Of a DNA stretch of 64,000 bases, positions 17,956 to 25,545 are shown one piece after another. Source of the stretch: Pseudofrankia sp. DC12 (GTDB lineage: Bacteria > Actinomycetota > Actinomycetes > Frankiales > Frankiaceae); assembly GCF_000966285.1 (NCBI RefSeq), contig NZ_KQ031391.1, positions 5,952,430 through 6,016,429 of the forward strand, written 5' to 3'. Within the stretch, counting starts at the first letter, position 1. Each line of letters starts with the position of its first letter. The translations under genes were made by a program, and so were the position numbers. Below the pieces are notes generated by a model. The model searched no databases, was not told where the DNA came from, and worked only from the letters and a program-made list of their open reading frames with translations.

Positions 17956-18080
17956 GCACCGGATCGCGGACCGACGGATCCTGCGCCTGGTCCAGAAATG
18001 GCTGCGGGCGGGAGTCATCGAGAACGACGCGTCGTCGTCGACAATGGAAGGGGCACCGCAGGGGGGCGGCCCGATTCTGG
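17954..18080 (+). pseudogene. Group II intron reverse transcriptase fragment
   Basis: Reading from 17954 gives EHRIADRRILRLVQKWLRAG, then VIEND and EGAPQGGGPILGSD. This matches the conserved stretch before and at RT motif 4 of intron-encoded LtrA-type proteins (normally GTPQGGVISPLL). The fragment is under 45 codons, lacks the YADD motif and has GGGP in place of GGVIS. It is a dead remnant. It overlaps the stop of the preceding short remnant, marking a junction between two unrelated gene pieces. No intron RNA core was found beside it. Confidence 0.7.
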
Positions 18081-18185
18081 GAAGCGACACCTCGTCGCAC
18101 ATACGCCTCTACACGCGCGGCAACGGTGCCGCGACCGGCGGGACGCTCTGGGCAAGGCCGGATGCTCTGGATAAGGTCCGGCCTT

Positions 18186-18980
18186 ATGGCCGCGTTGCGT
18201 ACTCATCCGCCGCAAGGGCCGTGGGCTGTCGTCGCCGGAGCCTCCGAGGGCCTCGGCGCGGCCTGGGCCGAGGCCCTCGCCCGCCGCGGCCTGAACGTCC
18301 TGGCTGTCGGGCGCCGTCCCGAGCCGCTCGAACAGACGGCACGGCGGCTGGCCGCCACGCACGAGGTCGAGGTGCGCACGCTGGCCGCCGACCTCGCCGA
18401 GCCGGGTTTCACGGACCACCTCGCCGCGGCCGGCAGTGGTCTGGAGATTGGCACCGCCGTCTACAACGCGGCCTTCTCCTTCGCCGGCCCCCTGCTGGAC
18501 CATTCGCCGCAGGACGCTCAGCGCGTCGTCGACGTCAACGTGCGCGGTCCTCTGGTCCTCATCCACCAGCTCGTCCCCGCGATGGTCGAGCGCCACCGCG
18601 GCACGCTCGTCCTGATGTCCTCACTGGCCGGCAACCAGGGCGGGCCGAGCCTCGCGGCCTACGCCGCCAGCAAGGCCTTCACCACCTCGTTGGCCGAGAG
18701 TCTGCGCGCCGAGCTGCGCCCCGTCGGCGTCGACGTCCTCGCCTGTGTGGCCGGCGCCGTGCGCACGCCGGGCTACGCCGCGACCGTCGGGCGCGACGCG
18801 CCAGGCACCCTTGATCCCGACCAGGTTGTCGAGGCCGCCCTCGCGGGCCTGGGCCGCACCGCCCTCGTGACCCCGGGCCGCGCGAACAAGCTCGCCGCGT
18901 TCGCCATGCGGCGCCTGCTGCCGCGCGCCACCGCCACCGCCATCATGGGCCGCGCCGTGAAGGGATTCGACGCACCGTGA
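18186..18980 (+). CDS. Short-chain dehydrogenase/reductase
   Basis: The 264-residue NAD(P)-dependent oxidoreductase has the nucleotide motif AGASEGLG (variant of TGxxxGxG) near residue 17, the VYNAA (NNAG-equivalent) strand, catalytic serine in VLMSSLAGNQG and the YAASK active-site motif. ATG 18186 gives the normal SDR length; the earlier in-frame ATG at 18126 would add an Arg/Gly-rich head. The GTG of the next gene overlaps its stop (GTGA). The pairing with a sterol-reductase-like enzyme suggests lipid or sterol/terpenoid substrates, by inference. Confidence 0.88.
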   Translation: MAALRTHPPQGPWAVVAGASEGLGAAWAEALARRGLNVLAVGRRPEPLEQTARRLAATHEVEVRTLAADLAEPGFTDHLAAAGSGLEIGTAVYNAAFSFAGPLLDHSPQDAQRVVDVNVRGPLVLIHQLVPAMVERHRGTLVLMSSLAGNQGGPSLAAYAASKAFTTSLAESLRAELRPVGVDVLACVAGAVRTPGYAATVGRDAPGTLDPDQVVEAALAGLGRTALVTPGRANKLAAFAMRRLLPRATATAIMGRAVKGFDAP

Positions 18981-20047
18981 TCCTCGGCTTCTTCCTGCCG
19001 TGGATCATCTTCGGCGCCATCCTCGCCCTGCACGTCGTCCTGCCCGCCCGCTGGATCGACGGCTACGTCCGCGACGATCACGGCCGGCCGCTGCGCTACC
19101 GGCTCAACGGCGTCGTCGTCCTCGTGGCCGCCGTCGGGGTCGCGGTGCTGCTCGTCGCGGTGCACGCCGCGCCGGCCGACGAGCTCTGGCGTCACCGCTG
19201 GGCCGGGCTCGCCGGTGCCTGCGTCTTCGGGCTGCTGTTCACCGCCGCCCTCGTGCTGCCCGCCCCGTCGACCGGCAAGCCGCTGCTCGCCGACCTCTAC
19301 CTCGGCCGCCGCGAGAACCCGCGCTGGCGCGGCGGCAGGGTCGACACGAAGATGTGGCTCTACCTGGCGGGCGCGGTGCTGCTGGAGCTCAACGTCCTGT
19401 CGTTCGCCGCCCACCAGGATCGCGCGACCGGCCACCTCAGCGCCGCCGTCGGGCTCTCGGCCGGGCTGTTGACCTGTTTCGTCGTGGACTACCTGACCTT
19501 TGAGCGCGTCCACCTCTACACGTACGACCTCTTCGCCGAGCGGGTGGGCTTCAAGCTCGGCTGGGGCTGTGTGGTCTTCTACCCGTACTTCTACTGTGTG
19601 GGCCTCTGGGCCCGGGCTGACGAGCCCGACCCGCACGCGCCGACCTGGCTGCTGGTCCTCGCCGGCGTCGTCTTCGCCGGCGGCTGGACCCTCGCGCGCG
19701 GGGCGAACATGCAGAAGTTCTTCTTCAAGCGCGATCCCGCTGCCCGCGCCTTCGGCCTGCTCGAACCTCGCACGGTCAGCGACGGCGAGCGCACGCTGCT
19801 CTGCGGCGGTTTCTGGGGCGCCTCCCGCCACATCAACTACCTCGGCGAAATCCTCATGGCCGTCGGCATCACCCTCGCCCTCGGTGCGCCCGGCGACCCC
19901 GTGCCCTGGCTGTATCCCCTCTACTACGTAGGCCTGCTCGTCCCGCGCCAGATCGACGACGACCGCCGCTGCGCCGCCAAGTACGGCCCGCTCTGGGACG
20001 AGTACCGCGCCCGCGTGCGCTGGCGGATCGTCCCGGGGATCTACTAG
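18977..20047 (+). CDS. ERG4/ERG24-like sterol reductase family membrane protein
   Basis: The 356-residue protein has eight or more hydrophobic segments and the C-terminal signature of the ERG4/ERG24 (delta-14/delta-24(28) sterol reductase) and DUF1295 families: GFWGASRHINYLGEI, then PLYYVGLLVPRQIDDDRRCAAKYG and WDEYRARVRWRIVPGIY. Family members are NADPH-dependent integral-membrane double-bond reductases. GTG 18977 overlaps the SDR stop, so both are made together. A bacterium with few sterols may use it on hopanoid, carotenoid or other isoprenoid lipids; the substrate is not shown by sequence. Confidence 0.85.
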   Translation: MILGFFLPWIIFGAILALHVVLPARWIDGYVRDDHGRPLRYRLNGVVVLVAAVGVAVLLVAVHAAPADELWRHRWAGLAGACVFGLLFTAALVLPAPSTGKPLLADLYLGRRENPRWRGGRVDTKMWLYLAGAVLLELNVLSFAAHQDRATGHLSAAVGLSAGLLTCFVVDYLTFERVHLYTYDLFAERVGFKLGWGCVVFYPYFYCVGLWARADEPDPHAPTWLLVLAGVVFAGGWTLARGANMQKFFFKRDPAARAFGLLEPRTVSDGERTLLCGGFWGASRHINYLGEILMAVGITLALGAPGDPVPWLYPLYYVGLLVPRQIDDDRRCAAKYGPLWDEYRARVRWRIVPGIY

Positions 20048-20213
20048 GCGTCGGAAGCTGGGAGCCACGGTGGCCGGGCATCTCTGACCTCGGACGGGAC
20101 GCGGGCGGGCCTGTCATGAAGCCGACCCCTGTCATCCAGCTCGCCCCCCTGGCGAACTCTCCGTGATGCTTGCACACCTCTACGTCCAAGTTCGGCGTCA
20201 GGAGGAGAAAATC

Positions 20214-20703
20214 ATGATCACCCTGCGTTCAGATGCTCGCCGCCTGTTGCGTGGAGTCGCGGTGGCCGTCGTACGTCGCCTCGGCGGCCGTCGGTGGTGT
20301 CGCGACGCCCGCGCTGGCGGCCGGGACCTGCGTCGACCAGTTCACGGGAGCCGCGCTCCCGGTGACGCTGAGCGGAACGAGCGGGAACGACGTCCTGACC
20401 GTCACGAGTAAAAACGCCGTCGTCGACGCCCTGGCGGGCAACGACACGGTGAAGGTCGGCCCCAACCTGTCCGGCGTGGTGGTCTGCCTGGGCGACGGCG
20501 ACGACACGCTCACCGGCAACGGGGGCGCGCCCAACCGTGCCCTGTCGGTGATGGGTGGCCCCGGCAACGACGCGATCACCTCCGGCAGCGGCGGTGACGT
20601 GCTCAACGGCGGCACGGGCTTCGACTTCATCGACGGCGGCGCCGGCAGCGACATCTGCAAGAACGTCGAGACCGCCGCGAGCTGCGAACTCGTCCAGAAC
20701 TGA
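20214..20703 (+). pseudogene. Secreted RTX/hemolysin-type repeat protein, frameshifted in the signal peptide
   Basis: An excellent ribosome site (AGGAGGAG at 20200-20207) sits six bases before ATG 20214. This opens a typical signal-peptide start (MITLRSDARRLLRGVAVAV) that then runs out of frame. The +1 frame from about 20265 supplies the missing half (ASAAVGGVATPALAAG with a likely AxA cleavage site) and a mature domain of about 120 residues with acidic GND/GDGDDT-type Ca-binding nonapeptides (SGNDVLTV, AGNDTVKV, GDGDDTLTG, PGNDAITS, GGAGSDIC) and two Cys pairs. The downstream frame could also start at an ATG at 20233, but that has no ribosome site and a poor signal. Either a real frameshift or a base error. 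Confidence 0.65.
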
Positions 20704-20926
20704 CGCGGCGCCACGGTGACGTCCCCCGCGCCCGGCGGTCCTGTGCCCTGGCGCGGGGACCGTCGTGTCCGCTGACGCCGGTCGGTGGACCATCGGGGCG
20801 GCTGGCCGCTGACGCCGATCCGTCTCGCCTCGGGCGCGCCGCTGCCTGGCACGCCGCTTTCGGCTGGGCTTGGGCGGCGTGGTTCCTGCCAGTGAAGACG
20901 GTGCGTCAGGCAGCCGGGCCAATAGC

Positions 20927-21391
20927 ATGGCGGCGATGCCGACGCTGCTGATCGTCCACCACACGCCGTCGCCGTCCATGCAGGCGATGTTGGAGGCGGT
21001 GCTCGCCGGCGCCAGGGACGAGGCGATCGAGGGCGTGGAGGTCGTCGTCCGCCCGGCCCTGGCGGCCACCGCGGTCGACGTGCTGGCCGCCGACGGCTAT
21101 CTACTCGGGACGCCGGCCAACATCGGCTACATGTCCGGGGCGTTGAAACACTTCTTTGATTGCGTATACTATCCGATCTTGGAAGCAACGGTTGGTCGCC
21201 CGTATGCCCTTTACGTTCATGGCAACAGCGATACGACCGGAGCGATCCGGGGGGTCGACACCATCACCACCGGGCTGAGGTGGAAGCGCCTGCGCGAGCC
21301 ACTGTCGATCGTTGGCGAGGTAGACGCCAGGGCACGCGAGGCGTGCTGGGAACTTGGCGCCACGGCGGCTGCCAACCTGATGAAGAGCTGA
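20927..21391 (+). CDS. Flavodoxin-like NAD(P)H-dependent reductase family protein (full copy A)
   Basis: The 154-residue alpha/beta protein has a flavodoxin-fold start (TLLIVHHTPSPSMQAM, phosphate-binding loop after strand 1), then GYLLGTPANIGYMSGALKHFFD, the loop that contacts flavin in WrbA/FMN-reductase relatives, and a C-terminal half beginning CVYYPILEATVGRPYALYVHG. ATG 20936 is an alternative start. The 5' half is GC-rich in codon use. From about 21150 the sequence turns markedly AT-richer, at exactly the point where all downstream fragment copies begin, so the gene looks chimeric. It is the only complete member of an array of 3'-end fragments. Confidence 0.8.
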   Translation: MAAMPTLLIVHHTPSPSMQAMLEAVLAGARDEAIEGVEVVVRPALAATAVDVLAADGYLLGTPANIGYMSGALKHFFDCVYYPILEATVGRPYALYVHGNSDTTGAIRGVDTITTGLRWKRLREPLSIVGEVDARAREACWELGATAAANLMKS

Positions 21392-21465
21392 CGCCCGCGT
21401 GCCTGCCCGTTCCAGCAAGTTCGAAAATTGGGAGGGGCATTGCCCCGAACGTCGGCGAGCGCTTG

Positions 21466-21921
21466 TCAGCTAGGACGGGGCAGGCCGATTTCCATCTTGC
21501 GGATCTCCGTGGCGTGGACGGCGTAGATGAAGGGGCCTTCACGGGCACAGGCAGCTGTGATCGTCGCCAGATTCGCGATCAGCCACTGTGCCATGATCGA
21601 GCCCGGCAGATCCTGCCGCGTGACGTAGAAACAGCGGGCGCTGTGGGCGTGGACGGCTTCCTGCTCGGCGGGTCTGTAACGGATGCGTGCGTCTTTCATG
21701 AACACGACCCAACCAAGGCGGGCGGTGTCCTCGATCCACGTGACGTCCTCGACATCCTCGTCCTGCGGGATGCCGTAGTGCTCGGCGAGCGTGGTGAGCC
21801 GTAGACCGGCCTCCCGGAGTAGCCGTGGCACGGCGATACGGCCGAGGCTGCGGTCGACGAAGACGTGCGGAAGTCCTGCAGGGTGGCGCGGTGGGTCAGG
21901 CGGCGAGTCTGCTTGCGACAC
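21466..21921 (-). CDS. VapC45-like PIN-type toxin (DUF5615-like)
   Basis: The sequence from HVFVDRSLGRIAVPRLLREAG through YGIPQDEDVEDVTWIEDT, WVVFMKDARIRYRPAEQEA and CFYVTRQDL matches the compact PIN-like toxin of the VapBC45 group (Rv2019-like): first aspartate in VDRSLG, basic-acidic FMKDARIR, about 138 residues. No ATG lies at the expected start. GTG 21921 overlaps the antitoxin's 3' end by 26 bases and is the best in-frame choice, giving 151 residues; translation is probably coupled to the antitoxin frame. The catalytic core appears intact. Confidence 0.6.
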   Translation of the reverse strand: MSQADSPPDPPRHPAGLPHVFVDRSLGRIAVPRLLREAGLRLTTLAEHYGIPQDEDVEDVTWIEDTARLGWVVFMKDARIRYRPAEQEAVHAHSARCFYVTRQDLPGSIMAQWLIANLATITAACAREGPFIYAVHATEIRKMEIGLPRPS

Positions 21922-22285
21922 GGACGGCACCTTCGAGGTCAGGGAGAGGCACGCCGAACTCGTCGGCCACGTCGGCGAGCGCCTCACCAGCGTGGAACCG
22001 TCCCAGGGCGTCCTCGACGCGGGCTCCGCCACGGGTGAAGATCGGCTGGCCGAAGCCGCGGTCCGGATCGACGAGGACCGAGCCAGGTTCATACCGAGGT
22101 AGCCTGATGAGCCGCGGGTAGCCGTCCGTGGCGAACTCCACCAGCCGGAGGTAGGACTCGACGATCTGGCCGAACACTCGCTGTCCGTTGCGTACCACGA
22201 CGAGTTCCCGGGCTCCGCGCGCCTCGGGTGTGTCGCCCTGGAGGCGAAGCACGCGGTCGGGAACGCGACGAGGGCGGTCAGCCAC
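21896..22285 (-). CDS. VapB45-like antitoxin with DUF433 C-terminal domain, N-terminally truncated
   Basis: The 129-residue frame contains ELVVVRNGQRVFGQIVESYL, then a DUF433 helix-turn-helix region (VLVDPDRGFGQPIFTRGGAR, then VEDALGRFHAGEALADVADEFGVPLPDLEGAVR). Relatives of the Rv2018 kind are about 240 residues, with an N-terminal part that is missing here. The first 35 codons upstream of the ELVVVRNG block do not resemble the family, so the 5' half was probably replaced or lost. Start codon uncertain. It overlaps the toxin gene. Confidence 0.6.
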   Translation of the reverse strand: MADRPRRVPDRVLRLQGDTPEARGARELVVVRNGQRVFGQIVESYLRLVEFATDGYPRLIRLPRYEPGSVLVDPDRGFGQPIFTRGGARVEDALGRFHAGEALADVADEFGVPLPDLEGAVRVASRLAA

Positions 22286-22782
22286 AGCGGCCGCACCTCC
22301 GCCGCGGCTGTCTCGCGGGGGAGCGCATGGCGGATGTCCTGCGCTGACCCGCTGCCCGGGGCCGTGGTCACGCCATCGGGGTGCCGATGGCCTGACGCAG
22401 CGGCTGGAGGCCTGGATGCTCCTGGACTCCCCGCGACCCGTGCAGCAGCCACGCCGAGAAGGCGGCGATGGCCGGGCCGCTCTCGCCCGCCAGCCGTAGC
22501 GGCTGCGTGTCGCCGAACTCGAACACGACGGACCAGTTCAGTGGCTCCGGGTAGAACGCCGTGACCGGACGGCCGAGATGACCACGGACCCTTCGCCAAC
22601 CGCCGATGCCACCCGCTTGACGGACCCGGCACGCACGTCACCCAGCGAACAGCCCAGGCAGCGAGGTCGCGAAGCCATCGCGGGCGGAGCGAGGAGACAC
22701 CGGCCTCGTCGCGATCAACAGATGCATGCCCAACTCCTGGGATCATGCGTGTCTGTGCGACCCGGACGTCCATCCGCGCTGA
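22286..22782. other. Degenerate region, no intact gene
   Basis: On the minus strand around 22355-22560 one frame reads AFYPEPLNWSVVFEFGDTQ, PLRLAGESGPAIAAF and SAWLLHGSRG, which looks protein-like, but I do not recognise it. It has no start and changes frame. Other stretches carry only shadow frames. I read this as debris of a minus-strand gene upstream of the truncated antitoxin. Confidence 0.4.
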
Positions 22783-23103
22783 TCAGCATGTGCTGTGGAA
22801 GAGTCCGGCGACGGCCTGCGCGGCGGCGAGTTCGTTGTAGAGGGCTACGGCTTGTGTGGTCTCGGCCTGGTGGACGGTGACCGTCCGCTCTTCCAGCAGC
22901 GTGAGCGTGGCCGGGGCGGTCTTCAGCCGCAGGTGCATGCCCCGGGACAGCACGATGACGGTGGCGCCGTGGGCGAGTAGTTCCTCGACGTCGGCCGGCA
23001 GGATCCCGGGTTCGTGCCGCGTGCCGTTCTCCGACCAGTCCCATTCCCGCCCGCCACCCGGGTAGAGCGCCACCGTGGGATTCCTTCTGTACCTGTTCTT
23101 CAT
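22783..23103 (-). pseudogene. Mth938-domain protein, N-terminus replaced
   Basis: From ALYPGGGREWDWSENGTRHEPG through ILPADVEELLAHGATVIVLSRG, MHLRL, VHQAETTQAVALYNELAA and terminal GLFHSTC the frame matches Mth938/AAMDC-like proteins (about 120 residues, a small alpha/beta fold of unknown function). The usual first 25 or so residues are missing. The open frame instead begins MKNRYRRNPTV, which is antisense to the start of the neighbouring plus-strand membrane gene, so the join is near 23070. It may be expressed as a short form or be dead. Confidence 0.6.
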
Positions 23104-23389
23104 GCTGGCCACGGCGGCGAACCTAGTCGGGCCCGTCCTCGCCGGCCGACCTCTACCCTGGCTCGCCCTACAGCTCCTGGCCGTCGCCACCGTCACGGCC
23201 ACCCTCGTGACGGCGAGGTCGTGGCAACATCATCTCCGTGGCCTCAGGGCAGCCGACCACGTCCGCCTCGCCACGCTTGTCGTGGCCGGCGCGGCTTTCC
23301 TGTCCTGGGCCGTCTACTGGGGTCTGCTCATTCGTGAGCAGCGGATCCTGACGGCCGGGGCTGCACCGGTGTGGCCCCCGGCCGCCTAG
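23075..23389 (+). CDS. Small membrane protein, unknown
   Basis: The 104-residue frame has three or four hydrophobic segments (GFLLYLFFMLATAANLVG, WLALQLLAVATVTATLV, ATLVVAGAAFLSWAVYWGLLI) and a short Pro-rich end. It begins with GTG 23075 exactly where the truncated Mth938-like gene on the other strand loses its homology. Its own N-terminus may therefore also be cut by the same rearrangement. No ribosome site is visible. I do not recognise a family. Confidence 0.4.
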   Translation: MGFLLYLFFMLATAANLVGPVLAGRPLPWLALQLLAVATVTATLVTARSWQHHLRGLRAADHVRLATLVVAGAAFLSWAVYWGLLIREQRILTAGAAPVWPPAA

Positions 23390-23524
23390 CCGGCCAATCG
23401 CGTCCGACGTGGTGGGTTTCCGCCTCGCGCGTGCCGCTTCCCGGTGACTTGGCGGTATGCGGTGAAGCCTGGACTCACAGGCGGTAGGCGCCTCGCCGAT
23501 GCCGGATGGAGTGGATCTCGATAC

Positions 23525-23587
23525 GGACGCGCGCGAGGCGTGCTGGAGCTCGGCGTTACTGTCGCTGCGAGCCTGATGGCCGGCTGA
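23525..23587 (+). pseudogene. Flavodoxin 3'-end fragment (copy E)
   Basis: About 60 bases match the last 20 codons of the flavodoxin gene at 20927-21391 (DARxREACWELGxTAAxLM). Relative to the full copy it lacks one base in GCTGGGAGCT, so the reading frame is shifted. It ends at a TGA in the equivalent place. It sits just upstream of the Rpn-type gene. Confidence 0.65.
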
Positions 23588-23669
23588 GCGCCGGCCCTGT
23601 GGCCGTGTGAAACGAGTCCTGGCGTGCGGCGCCGTCCCGGATGTCGGTGCTCGCCGGTACGGTGCCGCC

Positions 23670-24665
23670 ATGTCGAGTCCGTCCGCGCCCCACGACGCGG
23701 TGTTCCGCCGGATCCTCGGTACGCCGTCGAACGCGGCGTCGCAGCTGCGCGCGACGCTGCCGCCAGCCCTCATGGCACGGCTCGACCTCGACCGGCTGAC
23801 CCTGGTCCCGGGCAGCCTGGTCGATGCCACGTTGCGGTGGCGGCACACCGACCTGCTGTTCACCGCCCCGCTCGACGGCCGTGAGGCGTTCATCTACGTC
23901 CTCATCGAGCACCAGAGCAGCAACGACCCGCTCATGGCGTTCCGGATGCTGCGCTACGTCGTACGTGTCTGGGACCGTTACCTGGTCGAGCATCCCAAGG
24001 CGACCCGGCTGCCGGCGGTGATCCCGCTGGTCGTGCACCACAACGAGCAGGCGTGGACCGCGCCGGCCCAGGTGCTCGACCTGGTCGACCTGGACCCGGA
24101 CCTCACCGACGCCTGGCGGGAGTACCTGCCCCGGTTCCAGTTCCTCCTCGACGACCTGGTCCGCGTCGACGAGCGGGCGCTACGGGAGCGACCGCTGACC
24201 CACTCGGTACGGCTCACCCTGCTCCTTCTCAAGATCGCGCCTGGGAACCCCCGGCTGGCCTCGGACCTGTGGCGGTGGGTGGACGAGCTGCGCGCGGTCC
24301 TGGAAGGCCCTGATGGCAGGGAGGAGTTTGCTGCTCTGCTGCGTTACATTGAGCTGGTCGGGGAAGCGGACACCCGTGACCAGCTGCATGACCTGATGGC
24401 CGCTGTCGGTCCCGAGGCGGAGGAGGCCTACATGACCATCGCGGAGATGCTCCGCGCCGAAGGGCGCGTCGAGGGCCGCGTCGAAGGGCGCGTCGAGGGC
24501 CGCGTCGAAGGGCGCGTCGAGACGCTCGTCCAGTTGCTGACTCTCAAGTTCGGCCCGCTTCCCGAGGCGGTGCTCACCACCGTGCATAACGCCTCCACCG
24601 ACCAGCTCCAGGCCTGGACCGCCCGCGTCCTGACCGCCGACACGCTCGACCAGCTCTTCCACTGA
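23670..24665 (+). CDS. Rpn-family recombination-promoting nuclease (PD-(D/E)XK, former transposase_31)
   Basis: The 331-residue protein begins HDAVFRRILGTPSNAASQLR and carries the nuclease core: aspartate in HTDLLFTA and the EHQ motif in FIYVLIEHQSSNDPLMAFRMLRY, which correspond to the PD-(D/E)XK catalytic site of RpnA-E proteins. These make DNA breaks and promote RecA-independent recombination. The C-terminal region holds five perfect four-residue EGRV repeats (a 12-bp DNA repeat) before a helical tail ending DTLDQLFH. ATG 23670 is the natural start. Flavodoxin fragments E and B flank it, so it looks like cargo of the island. Confidence 0.85.
   Translation: MSSPSAPHDAVFRRILGTPSNAASQLRATLPPALMARLDLDRLTLVPGSLVDATLRWRHTDLLFTAPLDGREAFIYVLIEHQSSNDPLMAFRMLRYVVRVWDRYLVEHPKATRLPAVIPLVVHHNEQAWTAPAQVLDLVDLDPDLTDAWREYLPRFQFLLDDLVRVDERALRERPLTHSVRLTLLLLKIAPGNPRLASDLWRWVDELRAVLEGPDGREEFAALLRYIELVGEADTRDQLHDLMAAVGPEAEEAYMTIAEMLRAEGRVEGRVEGRVEGRVEGRVETLVQLLTLKFGPLPEAVLTTVHNASTDQLQAWTARVLTADTLDQLFH
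24459..24518 (+). repeat. Five tandem 12-bp units inside the Rpn gene
   Basis: Five 12-bp units alternate GAAGGGCGCGTC and GAGGGCCGCGTC and encode (EGRV)5. Being a multiple of three, changes in copy number keep the frame. Such short arrays in Rpn C-termini are known to vary between relatives; variation here is not shown by one sequence. Confidence 0.9.
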
Positions 24666-24739
24666 CCGGCACCACGGATCGTTCCGGTCGTGTCGCTGTT
24701 TGCGGTGGAGGGACGTAGAGCCCCGATCGCACCGGTAGT

Positions 24740-24889
24740 CGAGTCAGCCGCTGGACCACCCGGATTCTCTGGACACTGCACGAACAGGGCATCCATCGCT
24801 TCGTCGAACTCGAGCGAACGTTGGGCGTCACATCCAAGGTGCTGACCCAGCGGCAACGGCTGAAGCTGTCCAGGGAAGACGTAACGTGA
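24740..24889 (+). pseudogene. HxlR-type winged-helix regulator fragment
   Basis: The frame RVSRWTTRILWTLHEQGIHR, then FVELERTLGVTSKVLTQR and QRLKLSREDVT, ending in TGA, matches the core of HxlR regulators (usual W.LLIL..L..G..RF.EL...L.GIS.K.LT.RL..L). There is no start codon and no N-terminal Cys segment. The sequence becomes unrecognisable after LTQR. HxlR proteins often control NAD(P)H-flavin oxidoreductases, which is notable because the next element is a flavodoxin fragment; the original pair may have been brought in together. Confidence 0.6.
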
Positions 24890-24917
24890 CCGTGCGACAC
24901 ACGCGACTTTCCGCGCG

Positions 24918-25154
24918 TTCTGTGATTGCGTCTACTATCCGATCTTGGAAGCCACCGTCGGCAGGCCGTATGCCTTGTACGTGCACGGCGGCAGCGACAC
25001 CACGGGCGCGGTGCGGGCCGTCGAGTCGATCACAACCGGCCTGCGCTGGCGACGTCTACGGGAGCCGCTGACCTTGGTCGGCGACCTGAACCCGGCCGGT
25101 CGAGAGGCAGCTTGGGAGTTGGGCGCCACGACGGCGGCAAGTCTGATGCCATGA
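24918..25154 (+). pseudogene. Flavodoxin 3'-half fragment (copy B)
   Basis: Reads FCDCVYYPILEATVGRPYAL, then YVHGGSDTTGAVRAVESITT, GLRWRRLREPLTLVGDL and WELGATTAASLMP. This is the C-terminal half of the flavodoxin-like gene A, with the native stop position. Homology starts abruptly near 24918, at the same codon as in copies C and D. About 30 bases around the start are nearly identical to copy A. No 5' half exists upstream, where HxlR debris lies instead. Confidence 0.85.
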
Positions 25155-25435
25155 TCGTAACGTTCCGTAATGACCCGATGCACCCTCATTCGCGCTACTT
25201 TTGCGACTGCGTCTACTACCCCTGCCTCGAAGCGACCATCGGTCGGCCGTACGCCCTCTACGTTCACGGCAGCTCCGACGCCACTGGCGCGGTCCGCAGC
25301 GTGGAGACCGTCGAGACCGGCCTGAGATGGAAGCGCCTGCGGGAGCCCGTGACGGTGCTCGGCACGCCGGACGCGAAGGACCGCGAGGCCTGCTGGGAGC
25401 TGGGCGCGGCGACGGCCGCGAGCCTGATGCCGTAG
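25151..25435 (+). pseudogene. Flavodoxin 3'-half fragment (copy C), possible short ORF
   Basis: Flavodoxin homology begins near 25196 (FCDCVYYPCLEATIGRPYAL) and runs to the normal end AATAASLMP. An ATG at 25151 overlaps the stop of copy B (ATGA) and would add 16 unrelated residues (MIVTFRNDPMHPHSRY), giving 94 residues that lack the flavin phosphate-binding loop. A functional protein is unlikely. Copies B and C are separated by only about 40 bases. Confidence 0.8.
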
Positions 25436-25545
25436 GGCCGGGCGCATGATGGCCGTGCGTACCGACTCCCCGCGTTATCCCGGAACGCGACTGTCCATAC
25501 CCACGCTCGGCCCATGCCCGCGACCAGAAGTAGCGCGACCCTGTA

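Noticed and set aside
17709-18102. Minus-strand frames opposite the 17.9-kb debris
   Set aside because: No motif; the plus strand carries the recognisable RT and N-terminal remnant.
24740-24889. Intact HxlR regulator
   Set aside because: No start codon, and the sequence departs from the family after LTQR.
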